A stretch of DNA of 64,000 nt. It comes from Lepidurus packardi. Taxonomy: Eukaryota > Arthropoda > Branchiopoda > Notostraca > Triopsidae. The notes below the pieces were generated by a model that saw nothing but the letters and a program-made list of their open reading frames with translations, searched no databases and was not told the origin of the DNA. Shown in pieces: positions 17,940 to 26,517 of the stretch. Positions within the stretch are counted from its first letter, which is position 1. The number at the start of each line of letters is the position of its first letter. Position numbers and translations under genes: made by a program. The DNA is taken from positions 10,622,565 to 10,686,564 of the forward strand of contig JAKZAN010000001.1 in assembly GCA_023053545.1 (NCBI GenBank). The letters are read 5' to 3'.

Positions 17940-18807
17940 TCACGCAGCTTGTTTCTCCAAAAGGGATTTAATCAATTCCAGACGCTCTTTATGGCGCTTA
18001 TCCTTCATCTCTTCTTTCTTCCGGTTGGACTCTTGCTTTTCCTTGTGAAATTCCAATAGTAAGTTTTGAACTGTTGAATACTTCGTTTTCTTTCTTTCAG
18101 GCTCCTCGTCAGAATTTGCGCTCGTGTTGGGGGACGGAACCGTTTGTTTCTCCGTAGCGTCTTCCTTCTGCGAGACAGTTTCCTTGTGGGCGACAATGCC
18201 AACTCCCCTTCTTATCTCAGGCTCTATCGAGTCGTCCAGCGAGGCAATCTTGCTTAGCTCGTCTTCGTATTCTACAGAGGTCCTGGTGTTTCCGCTCCTT
18301 TTATTTAAATCAAGAGCTCCCTTCTTTCGCTTCATGAGGGTTTTGTATCTATTCTCGCATTGCGCATTAGATTTGGACGACGAAATAACAGCGAGATCTT
18401 CCGATATTCTTCCCCACATCGCCTTCTTGTTTTTGAATTTCTTCAAGGGACCAATTTCATCCATGTACTCATGGTACTTTTGGAGAAGGAAACGAGTCTC
18501 TCCTTCGGTCCAGTCATTTCGTGTGTTTTGCGTAGAAGCAGCAGGTAGAGAATCTTCCTCCGTTTCAGGCTCTAGAACACCGATGTCAACCAAGAGTTGT
18601 CTTTGGAGAGACCGGACTTGAATTTGTCCTGAATTAAATTAAATAGCTTATTCACAATATCGAAACAACAATTATAAATTAAGGTAATACAAAAGTACCG
18701 TCCACTGTAACCGTGCAGAGAAATTCTGACCCGTTCGGAACCGGAATGCCCTCCTCGTTCCTCACAAAGTCTTCAAACAAAAAAGACGTAGAAGCTGAAG
18801 CAGCCAT
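17940..18807 (-). CDS. Harbinger Myb/SANT-like (MADF/trihelix-type) DNA-binding protein, two exons
   Basis: Exon 1 is 18699-18807 and exon 2 is 17940-18628, with a 70-bp GT-AG intron; together they encode 265 residues. The DNA-binding region has the spaced Trp/aromatic pattern of a Myb/SANT-like trihelix (WTEGETRFLLQKYHEY, then MWGRISEDL and CENRYKTLMKRKKG). The C-terminal third is a highly charged coiled coil (HKEKQESNRKKEEMKDKRHKE). In Harbinger elements this second protein binds the subterminal repeats and recruits the nuclease. It is convergent with the transposase gene, as usual for the family. Intact. Confidence 0.85.
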
Positions 18808-19801
18808 GTTTACAAACAAGCAGGAAAACAGAGGAGGACCGTTGCACTAGCCGTCTTCCTTTGGGAACTGCCTTTTGGCACTGGCTGGGGCGCTGTGACG
18901 CCCCAGTGGCGAAAACTCGGAAACTGGGGCAGCACTAAAAATGCACTCAGTGTTCCCAAAGGAAAACGCCATAAATGAGCGGACTCCTTTAAGCACTGAT
19001 TTTGAAGGGGAGGCAATAGCATTAGACAATGCGATGATGATGATTCCAGGCCAACCCTTCAGGGGGATGACGGCCACTCTGCATCCTGCTCTTCAGGTGG
19101 CAAACTTCTCCAAGTTTGCATACCTAGGATTGCTGTATCATGCTGAATCGCTCGATGAGAAGGAAAAAGCAGATTGGGCGGCATATAACACGGCGGGAGT
19201 ACGGGCTCATCTACATAGTTCGAGAGACCAAGCCCGAGTGGCCCTCATGGCAACAGCACTCCCAGAGCCCAGGATAGTAGATATTATCTACCTTGTAGAT
19301 CTTGGTTTTGTTGACGAGGTCTATAAGGCGTTAAAGCCTCTTGGCCCGTCTTCTGTTGATACTCTATATACAATGTTGTATAGAAAAGAGTCAACTGCTC
19401 TCTGGTTTAATCAGGAGAAAAGGACTAGAGTTTTGGGTAAAACGCTCGAGTATGCAAGAATTATAACCACCCACGTGAAAGAGGCTTGGGGCACAACTAA
19501 AGCTCGCGTCGGAGCTGAAATTAATGACATCCAGGATGCCGAGGAACGACGCCGAGCCAACCAGTCGGTGCGCGATTTCGAGGCGGAATTGAATGGCCAA
19601 TTGGCTGGTTTAACCCCAACGGAGGCATTGCTCCCTACATCCCCCGACGCCTCGTTGCGGCCTATCATTGACACATTACGTACACAATTAGATCAGCTGA
19701 CTCAATCCGTTCGTAATTTTCAGTATACTCATTAAAATCGGGCTTGTGGATTGTTGCCAGGTGAATGAGGTCCAGCATGCTACGGTTGTTATCTGGGCCA
19801 T

Positions 19802-19823
19802 TTAGAAAAACCTTAAGAAAACG
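19802..19823 (+). promoter_or_regulatory. Viral N/P gene junction, unit 3
   Basis: Same junction sequence as in units 1 and 2. Confidence 0.68.
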
Positions 19824-20202
19824 TCTTTCATAAGTTGTCATGGCGACGAATTGGGATTTGCCTGAGTATGATTTTTCAGTTGAGCCAGATCCTCAATCAT
19901 TTCTTGCAGCGGATTATGAGGAACAAACTCGGAGCACCGGTCGACGCAGGTTCCCAGCTACAGTAAGATCATCCTTGTCAGGCCCGGGGACCCCACATCA
20001 AAGTCATTCTCAAGAGATAGGTGTCACCCCCAGGGTTGCACCTAGATCCTTGTTGTTAGCAACAGCCCCCACTTTTGTTCCTCAATCATCGCAGGCACAA
20101 TATCATGCGGAACCATTACAACAAGCAGGTGTGTTTTATCCGGTAACAGCATCCTCAGCCAAACACATGGACGTGCAAGCTCAACAAAAAGAAATGATAG
20201 AG

Positions 20203-22860
20203 CAGGGTTTCTTAACCGGTGGTCCACGGACCCCTTGGGGGTCCGTAGAAAATTTTAGGGGGTCCGTGAGATGTACGGGAAATTCATACTGGCAAGAACC
20301 TTTGCACGTAAAGAAACGTTGCTGTTCGCTATAAGTGATACGAACCATAGCTCTGTTCTTTCTGGAAAAGCATGCTACCTTGTGGATGTCCGTATATAAC
20401 GCCTAAAATGAGCGCGAAATGGCCTGGCTCATAGAAACCGTAAAAGCTTGAGCTCCGTGTGCGGATTTTGCCGAACCGGCACTAGACCGTCATAAGCGGT
20501 TATTGCACACGGGACAGTCCCTCCACTCCCTAGCAAGCGTGGTTTTGTTGATTCACCGCCACAGTGCCCCCTTAGCAGCCTTTTTGTTTGCGTAGGCTTG
20601 CGTCAGACTGTTGACTATTACGCTTCGAATATTGTTATTTCTAATATTGCAAATAAACAGGTAAGATTTGTATCTGCTTATAAAGCAGTTATTTTGAGTA
20701 TTATGCGTTTACTTAAGTATATAAAGTGCACATGAACGTAATAACCTAAGTATTACAAAACCTTAAAATGTGACTGGAAGATTTACCATGGTTTCGACTG
20801 GCTGTTTTTAATAGATTGGGCAAGAGAAAATGTCGAAGAAAAGGAAGTTCAATGAAGAGTATGTAAATTATGGTTTCACATACATCACTGAAAAAGACGG
20901 AACCCAAAAGCCACAGTGCTTTCTGTGTTCCACTGTAAAAGTTCTTGCAAACGGGTCCATGAAACCAGCGAAACTAAAAGAACATTTCGAAGCGTGCCAT
21001 CAAGAATATGAGAAAAAGGATGCAGCCTTTTTCCAAACAAAAAGAGCCCAATTCGAGAATGGTACAACACTTCCAAAGATAGGTTTTGCTGCGGTTTCGT
21101 CCAAGCCGTTACTAGAAGCCTCGTACAAAGTTGCGTACCGCATCGCGAAGGAAAAGAAGCCACATACTATTGGTGAATCACTAATAAAGCCATGTGCTTT
21201 AGAAATGGTCGAGCTAGTTTGTGGCTCTGATCAAAGAAGAAAGCTGGAAGCAATTCCACTATCAAATGATGTTATACACTCGAGGATAGTCGATATGTCC
21301 TCCAACATCTTAAAACAAGTCATCGAAGAATTGGCAGCTTCGTCATTTCGATTCAGTATGCAACTCGATGAAACAACAGACATAGCTCAATGTAGCCAGC
21401 TTCTCGTTTTCGTTCGCTATATGCATAATAACGCGGTAAAAGAGGAGTTCCTGTTCTGTGAGCCTCTTTTGGAAACAACTAAGGCCGTTGATGTTTTGCA
21501 AATGGTAAAAATGTTCTTTGCCAAACACAATTTTGATTGGACGAAAAAACTTCTGACTATTTGCACGGACGGGGCTCCCGCAATGCTTGGTAATACGTCC
21601 GGTTTCGCTGCTTTGGTGAAAAGAGAAGCACCTCAGGTTAGCGTTACTCACTGTTTCTTACACCGACATGCTTTAGCAGCGAAAACTCTCCCGGACACGT
21701 TGAAAGACATTTTGTCGATTGCGGTTAAAATCATTAACTTCATTAGAAGCAGAGCTCTAAATCACCGCATTTTCAAGGTACTTTGTCAAGAAATGGGCGC
21801 AGCGTACGAAGTGCTTCTCTATCACACGGAGGTACGTTGGCTGTCACGAGGACAGATCTTAAAGCGGCTGTTCAAATTGAGGAAAGAAGTAGCAGCTTTC
21901 TTAAAAGGAAAAGAAAACTCACTTTCAGTGCAACTCGAAAGCGAAGATTTCGTTCATGGACTCGCCTATTTGGCTGACATTTTCGGCCACATGAATGAAG
22001 TTAACATTTCATTACAAGGATCGGATGTAACAATTCTGGAGGCAACTGAAAAACTGCAGAGTTTGATAGCTAAGCTGCCTATATGGAAAAGGAGAATAGA
22101 GGCAGGGGTTTACGCAAATTTTCAAACTCTTTTTGACGCGCTTCATGAAGACGAGTCAAGTGAAGAATGTACCATAACGTCGTCTTTAAAAGAAGAGATC
22201 TGCGCTCACGTAGACTTGCTTCAGAAATCTTTCAATAACTACTTCTGTCTTGAAGCTACTAAAGCGGAACTATGGATGCGAAACCCCTTTGATTGTGATG
22301 AAAATTGTATCGCAGATGCAGACCTAGCTAAAGATGAACTCGTCGATCTCCGTACAAGAGATTTACTCCGAATAGAATTCGCCTCGAAGAGCCGTGCAGA
22401 ATTTTGGTGTCCCTTGTTAAGCGTTTATCCTCTTCTTGTTCAACGTGTTTTGAAAACGATTGTTCCATTCGCAACTACTTATCTCTGTGAATCTGGCTTC
22501 TCAACTCTTGTGAACATTAAGACAAAGAGCAGAACAAGGTTGGATGTTCAGCACGATATGCGCGTTGCGCTTTCAAAGACGAGGCCGCAGTTTGATGTCC
22601 TTATTGGGGCCAAGCAACAGCAAGTGTCGCACTGAACTCTTTTTTAATATGTAATTCTGTTAATTTCGTTTAACAAAGATAAATAAATACTCATTATAGT
22701 TAATGTAAATCGGTAATACATTCAATAATCCTATTAACAGGGTCTTACATAGGGGTATCTGTAATACTATGTGTTTAATGTCTCTTTATAGGAAGGGGGT
22801 CCGTGGGGTTTTCTAGGTCGACTTAGGGGGTCCGCATGGAAAAAAGGTTAAGAACCACTG
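20203..22860 (+). mobile_element. hAT DNA transposon, apparently intact, 2658 bp
   Basis: The 8-bp target duplication TGATAGAG (20195-20202 and 22861-22868) is diagnostic of hAT. The ends match as inverted repeats: CAGGGTTTCTTAACC at the left, CAGTGGTTCTTAACC when the right end is read inward. Both ends also carry GGGGGTCCGT-type words. It contains one intronless transposase gene. Inserted in the viral P gene of unit 3 only. Confidence 0.93.
20830..22635 (+). CDS. hAT transposase with BED zinc finger (ZBED5/Buster-like group)
   Basis: A 601-residue intact ORF. A BED-type finger at the N-terminus uses Cys30, Cys33, His52 and His57. The RNase H-like core has Asp180 in QLDETTD and Asp247 in CTDGAPAMLG, followed by the CFLHRHALAAK and HTEVRWLSRG motifs of the hAT insertion domain. 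The C-terminal block FATTYLCESGFSTLVNIKTK carries the catalytic Glu and the dimerisation surface. It resembles the transposases from which vertebrate ZBED5 and FAM200-type genes were derived. The length and absence of stops suggest an active or recently active copy. It cuts at the element's own terminal repeats. Confidence 0.9.
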   Translation: MSKKRKFNEEYVNYGFTYITEKDGTQKPQCFLCSTVKVLANGSMKPAKLKEHFEACHQEYEKKDAAFFQTKRAQFENGTTLPKIGFAAVSSKPLLEASYKVAYRIAKEKKPHTIGESLIKPCALEMVELVCGSDQRRKLEAIPLSNDVIHSRIVDMSSNILKQVIEELAASSFRFSMQLDETTDIAQCSQLLVFVRYMHNNAVKEEFLFCEPLLETTKAVDVLQMVKMFFAKHNFDWTKKLLTICTDGAPAMLGNTSGFAALVKREAPQVSVTHCFLHRHALAAKTLPDTLKDILSIAVKIINFIRSRALNHRIFKVLCQEMGAAYEVLLYHTEVRWLSRGQILKRLFKLRKEVAAFLKGKENSLSVQLESEDFVHGLAYLADIFGHMNEVNISLQGSDVTILEATEKLQSLIAKLPIWKRRIEAGVYANFQTLFDALHEDESSEECTITSSLKEEICAHVDLLQKSFNNYFCLEATKAELWMRNPFDCDENCIADADLAKDELVDLRTRDLLRIEFASKSRAEFWCPLLSVYPLLVQRVLKTIVPFATTYLCESGFSTLVNIKTKSRTRLDVQHDMRVALSKTRPQFDVLIGAKQQQVSH

Positions 22861-23878
22861 TGATAGAGGATCCTTGGTACAATGTTGATGAGCAAGTCTA
22901 TCCGCGCCCGCCTTCCGTGACTGAGCTAGTGACATCATTTGAGAATTTGGCTCCTCGATCGCCCCGCAGAAAGCGAACTCAACGAGGTCGTGGACGAGGA
23001 TCTAATCATCAAGGAAAGGGGCAACAGAAGGCCAAGTATGCAGAACGAAACACCTCCACTTACTTAGATGCTGTGAAACAATCAACCAAAACCCGGTTTG
23101 CACCCCTCCCTACTCAAACACACTTTAAATTAGGAGTTCATCCTAACGGAACTTACCACATTCCTGTTGAAGTGTTTACGAAAATTGAGCAGGGTTTGAC
23201 AATAGATGAAGATTACCTTCAGGCCCTTCGTCGAGTTTGGATGTCCGACAATTTTGCCAGGTTGACCGGATCAGCTCCTAACTTCTTGTTCTCTGTATTC
23301 CTCAGAGGGATACCACCTACTGTTTCCGCCCACCAACGTGCTACTATGATTGTTGAAGCCCAGTATCACCTTCAAGCTCTTATGTTGGGGACAATTGAGC
23401 AAAATCACCAGGAATTTCATGACTCTTTGAAATTATTGGCCACTTTTCAACCTCCCTTATCTGGAGTAGCCACCAAGTTAGATCAATTAAACCTCAACAT
23501 GAGACAACTTCAATCAGGCTTGGACACAATTCATAAGGCTATTGTTGGTGAAACCACAGCCTATTCCAATAGGGCAACTCTTGCTTTGAAGACCCTGGAA
23601 TCAACAATTAGGGACTTTTCAACTTCCTTTGCTCATAGTGCAAAAGCATTAACAGCTGCCATTGGTCAGACAACAAAAGCTTCTTCGAGTGTTGGTTCTC
23701 CTTGCCCTCCTGCTGCAGCACCGTCCATCTCTAGTAGAGGTTCAACCCATGCTTTCTCCTCTGTTAGTGGCTTCACTCCTCATGGTCCACAGCCACAGAT
23801 GCAAGGTCCACGAACCCAAGCCACTACTCGTGGCCGTATCCCAACGATGGTCATCTTGTAGGTTGTCTAACAGTTTAC

Positions 23879-23899
23879 TTAGAAAAACCATAAGACAAC
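23879..23899 (+). promoter_or_regulatory. Viral P/G gene junction, unit 3
   Basis: Same junction sequence as at 7782-7802. Confidence 0.68.
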
Positions 23900-23907
23900 A
23901 TTCAAAA

Positions 23908-25617
23908 ATGAACTTTGTGGTTGACATCAAGATGATTATCATGGTGATCGGATTATGGATGATGTTACCCTCTGTAAACCTTCTATTGGCATATGATTGT
24001 TTAAAGTTAGAACACACATCTCCTTTCACTCTGATGACCGAAGACCAATGTCTCCAACAGGCGCAAGAAACAGCCATGGAGCGGCCTGTTGAGATAACTC
24101 TTTTGCAAGCGAAACGAAGTGTTGTAGTAGATGGGTGGATGTGTCAATTGCGTGTTGCCCACGAATCCTATTACTGTACTTGGGACCGGGATCTCACCCC
24201 CACAGCAAACAAACAACACTCTGTCATTCCCACAACAATCCCTGTTCGAGGTCGCGAATGCCTCAACTGGATGACACAGAATAAAGGGTTATACCATACA
24301 ACACCTTTTATGACCAAGATGGGTTCAATAACACGCACCCGAGTGAAGGGGGATATTGATCACGAGGGTTTTTGCATTGGAAAATCGATCCACATCACCG
24401 TTGAATGGATTGAAGCCAGTCTTTCACCTATCAGAGTTGTAGCTAATCTTTCTCCACTCGGGCAAATATCAAGTTATGCTCTATTATCTGGCGAGCAATT
24501 AGATCCAGATGGCCCGTTTTCAATGGTAGATTTAGGAGGCTCAGCATATGGGATCCCAAGCATAAATAGCTCGGACTGCAACCTAGTAAAGCTATACAGT
24601 GGTCCCGGAGTTGTTCTTCAATTCCCCGGAGGAGGAGAAATCCTGATTATCCATAAATTATCAACAGGTGTTCGCCTGAGTGGAATTGTTGATCGCTGCC
24701 ATATATCTCTATGGCTTACAGCAGATCCCTTTTTATTTGTGACTAATTCCAGCTCTTACCCCTTGCCTCAGGAATCCTTGGAGGTTGTTGGTGCTTGGTC
24801 CTCCTTAATACAAGCTGCAACAGAATTTTCAGTCTCGTCTTCATTGGCCGCTATCCTCAACTCCAGGCAAGTCAGCTTGATCAACATGTGTCGTCTGGAG
24901 ACATCTCTTAGACGAGAAATGCTTTATTCATCGGCCTTGGATCCAGAAATGTTAGGTTACCGACTCACTGGCCAACCGGGGTGGTCAGCCACCGTTGCAG
25001 GAGAGCTCATTAAACTCAGCAAGTGCAGTAGTGTTGTGGTAAAATTAGCCCCGAAGAAATCGTGTTTTACCTTACTCCCTATTGCTAGAGATGGTGACGA
25101 CTTAGAATTGTTCATGCATCCGGTTCATAGGACAATTCATACCTCTGCTGTGCAAATATCCTGTGAAGATCCGGCACTCCCAGGATTTTCATCCGGCAAT
25201 CAATGGTACGAAATGTCCCCATCTATTCGCCCCCTTGGCCAGATTAACCCTTTGCCTTCAGATCTGAAGGCATACCATACGCTCGACACTTCAAAAAGGG
25301 GTTTATTATATACAGCAGATGTTTTAGCCCGATTAGAAGGTACCACCTGGATTAACGATCGAAAGCGTGTCCTACAAGATTCTCTCCTGAATGAGGGAGA
25401 AATCACTGCTGACGGAACTTCGTTCTCTGTTGGTTATCCTGGAATCTTTGGTGTCATAGGGGGACCATCGACATTAACCATTGTTTGTTGGGTTATCTTG
25501 GTTGTTTGGTTAACCTTAATCACGGTTATAGTGGTTCGCAACTGGATGACTCAACAAAAATCAGGATCGCCAGCATCGTCCGTGACTGTATCAGTGGCAA
25601 CATCATCCCACTTCTGA
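23908..25617 (+). CDS. G: Viral glycoprotein-like protein, unit 3
   Basis: Intact, 569 residues. It lacks one Asn through an in-frame 3-bp deletion at about 24353 (GGGGATATTGAT against GGGGATAATATTGAT) and has Leu for Val near 24806. Other features are as in unit 1, including a stop inside the PBS. It is the only undamaged viral gene of this unit. Confidence 0.66.
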   Translation: MNFVVDIKMIIMVIGLWMMLPSVNLLLAYDCLKLEHTSPFTLMTEDQCLQQAQETAMERPVEITLLQAKRSVVVDGWMCQLRVAHESYYCTWDRDLTPTANKQHSVIPTTIPVRGRECLNWMTQNKGLYHTTPFMTKMGSITRTRVKGDIDHEGFCIGKSIHITVEWIEASLSPIRVVANLSPLGQISSYALLSGEQLDPDGPFSMVDLGGSAYGIPSINSSDCNLVKLYSGPGVVLQFPGGGEILIIHKLSTGVRLSGIVDRCHISLWLTADPFLFVTNSSSYPLPQESLEVVGAWSSLIQAATEFSVSSSLAAILNSRQVSLINMCRLETSLRREMLYSSALDPEMLGYRLTGQPGWSATVAGELIKLSKCSSVVVKLAPKKSCFTLLPIARDGDDLELFMHPVHRTIHTSAVQISCEDPALPGFSSGNQWYEMSPSIRPLGQINPLPSDLKAYHTLDTSKRGLLYTADVLARLEGTTWINDRKRVLQDSLLNEGEITADGTSFSVGYPGIFGVIGGPSTLTIVCWVILVVWLTLITVIVVRNWMTQQKSGSPASSVTVSVATSSHF

Positions 25618-25622
25618 CACCA
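25606..25622 (-). promoter_or_regulatory. Primer-binding site at the end of viral unit 3
   Basis: Same 17-base site, followed after three bases by the last LTR. In the element's own orientation this is the most 5' PBS seen. Confidence 0.78.
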
Positions 25623-25625
25623 AAT

Positions 25626-25712
25626 TGTAGGAAACTGTTTTGGGCGATTAAATTGTTTTGAGCGGTTGGGCGGAAGGCTGTGAGTTCTTTTTTCGCTCAA
25701 CGGTAAAATACC
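25626..25712 (-). repeat. LTR E, cut by the assembly gap
   Basis: The first 87 bp of the LTR (TGTAGG to GGTAAAATACC) precede the N run. Whether a fourth viral unit or the outer edge of the array follows is unknown. Confidence 0.82.
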
Positions 25713-25812
25713 NNNNNNNNNNNNNNNNNNNNNNNNNNNNNNNNNNNNNNNNNNNNNNNNNNNNNNNNNNNNNNNNNNNNNNNNNNNNNNNNNNNNNNNN
25801 NNNNNNNNNNNN
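25713..25812. other. Assembly gap (100 N) between the two arrays
   Basis: The left flank is inside an LTR of the viral array and the right flank is inside a gypsy integrase of the second array. The true distance and even adjacency are not established. Confidence 0.98.
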
Positions 25813-26517
25813 GATTTTAGCAGGCCTCAGTAAACTCATCGACGAAGGTGATGAAACCTGTGTTGCCTAGTGTTTTACTTGCGTACCGGACGAGTGTTCA
25901 AAGTTCCTCGACTTTCACTCCTGCACGTTTACAATTTGGTAGACCGTTGTTCTTACCAGAAGATAGAGTTTTCGGTGGTGGTACCAGTTTCAACGTCTCA
26001 ATACGCGGCAAAACTGGAGACAACTCTTCCTACCATTTTTGAACAAGCTCGAACACGGTTGGGATTTGCACAATGTTATCAGAAGATTTATTACGACAGC
26101 AAAACTTTAAACCAGGAAATCCAAATGGGGGACTCCGTTTGGCTCTTCAATCCTTCCCCGAAGAGAGGAAAGTTCCCCAAGTTTCACCGACCTTGGACGG
26201 TTATGAAACGAATTTCGGATCAAGTTGTCCACATTAAAAACACCATTTCGGGTGCATATGAACAATTTAAAGAAGGGACACCATTAAGGCGAGTGACCAT
26301 TATGCAAAGCCGGACTTTCGCTACCATTAAAGGTACCATTCCCGACAGGAAAAAAATAGACAAACGTTACACAATAAAATTTGTATTAAAGAAAATTCAC
26401 TCGGAGGATACAACAAATCACCACACAAAAATCACGATAATTTTCACGCAAAATACGGAAATTTCACTGAAACGAATAGCCAGACATCTTAGAACCCACA
26501 TTAATGCTACGGTTTAG
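25813..26517 (+). pseudogene. Ty3/gypsy integrase C-terminal fragment (unit 1 edge)
   Basis: The end of integrase continues out of the gap and is frameshifted: one frame reads VLLAYRTSVQSSSTFTPARL, and the next continues with IYYDSKTLNQEIQMGDSVWLF and HRPWTVMKR, the integrase C-terminal domain. It ends 11 bp inside the 3' end of the PISD gene on the opposite strand. Ser rather than Trp occurs near 26401 relative to later units (CTCGGAG against CTGGGAG). Confidence 0.8.

Larger units (their letters stand above)
16034..18971. mobile_element. PIF/Harbinger DNA transposon, apparently intact, 2938 bp
   Basis: Terminal inverted repeats TGGCGTTTTCCTTTGGGA (16034-16051) and its complement ending GCCA at 18971. 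The flanking TAA at 16031-16033 and 18972-18974 is the 3-bp TWA target duplication typical of this superfamily. It carries the two expected convergent genes: a DDE nuclease on plus and a Myb/SANT-like DNA-binding protein on minus. TTCCTTTGGGAA-type words recur at both ends (16042-16151 and 18848-18965) and are likely transposase-binding subterminal repeats. It is nested in the viral N gene of unit 3 only, so it inserted after the array formed. Confidence 0.93.
14935..19735 (+). pseudogene. N: Viral nucleoprotein-like gene, unit 3, split by a Harbinger transposon
   Basis: The 5' part (14935-16033) and the 3' part (from 18972 to 19735) are collinear with the intact copies but separated by the 2938-bp element at 16034-18971, which entered after about codon 366. 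The 5' part alone would be a truncated protein with transposon-encoded residues at its end, stopping at 16216-16218. Two neighbouring private changes (Glu to Gly and Pro to Leu at about residues 74-76) distinguish this copy. It has Glu324 like unit 1 and Thr439 like unit 2. Confidence 0.8.
19840..23861 (+). pseudogene. P: Viral phosphoprotein-position gene, unit 3, split by a hAT transposon
   Basis: The 5' part (19840-20202) and 3' part (from 22861) flank the hAT element inserted after about codon 121. Reading on from the 5' part enters the transposon and stops at 20332-20334. A Gln-to-Pro change (GAACAA to GAACCA near 20113) is private to this copy. The 3' part retains an open frame of more than 300 codons. 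Confidence 0.78.
4287..25712 (-). mobile_element. Tandem array of three LTR units carrying mononegavirus N-P-G cDNA (viral genes on the plus strand)
   Basis: Repeat period is exactly 5245 bp between units 1, 2 and 3 (4287, 9532, 14777), and unit 3 is lengthened by two transposons. Every unit is one 132-bp LTR, then 22 bases (TTTTATCTTTTAATTCTGAC...), then viral N, P and G reading plus, then the 17-base PBS and the next LTR. Neighbouring units share one LTR, the geometry expected from LTR-LTR recombination or from integration of a circular multimer. The copies differ by only a handful of bases. Units 2 and 3 share Thr at N residue 439 and a silent T in G, so unit 1 is the outlier. No viral matrix or polymerase gene is present. 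The right end runs into the assembly gap. Confidence 0.85.

Noticed and set aside
20830-22635. Same family as the hAT remnant at 820-2425
   Set aside because: Different terminal repeats and clearly different core motifs; two independent hAT families.
4445-25617. Retroviral gag-pol-env reading of the three viral ORFs
   Set aside because: No protease, RT or integrase motif in the middle ORF, and the mononegavirus-type junctions between genes argue against a retrovirus.
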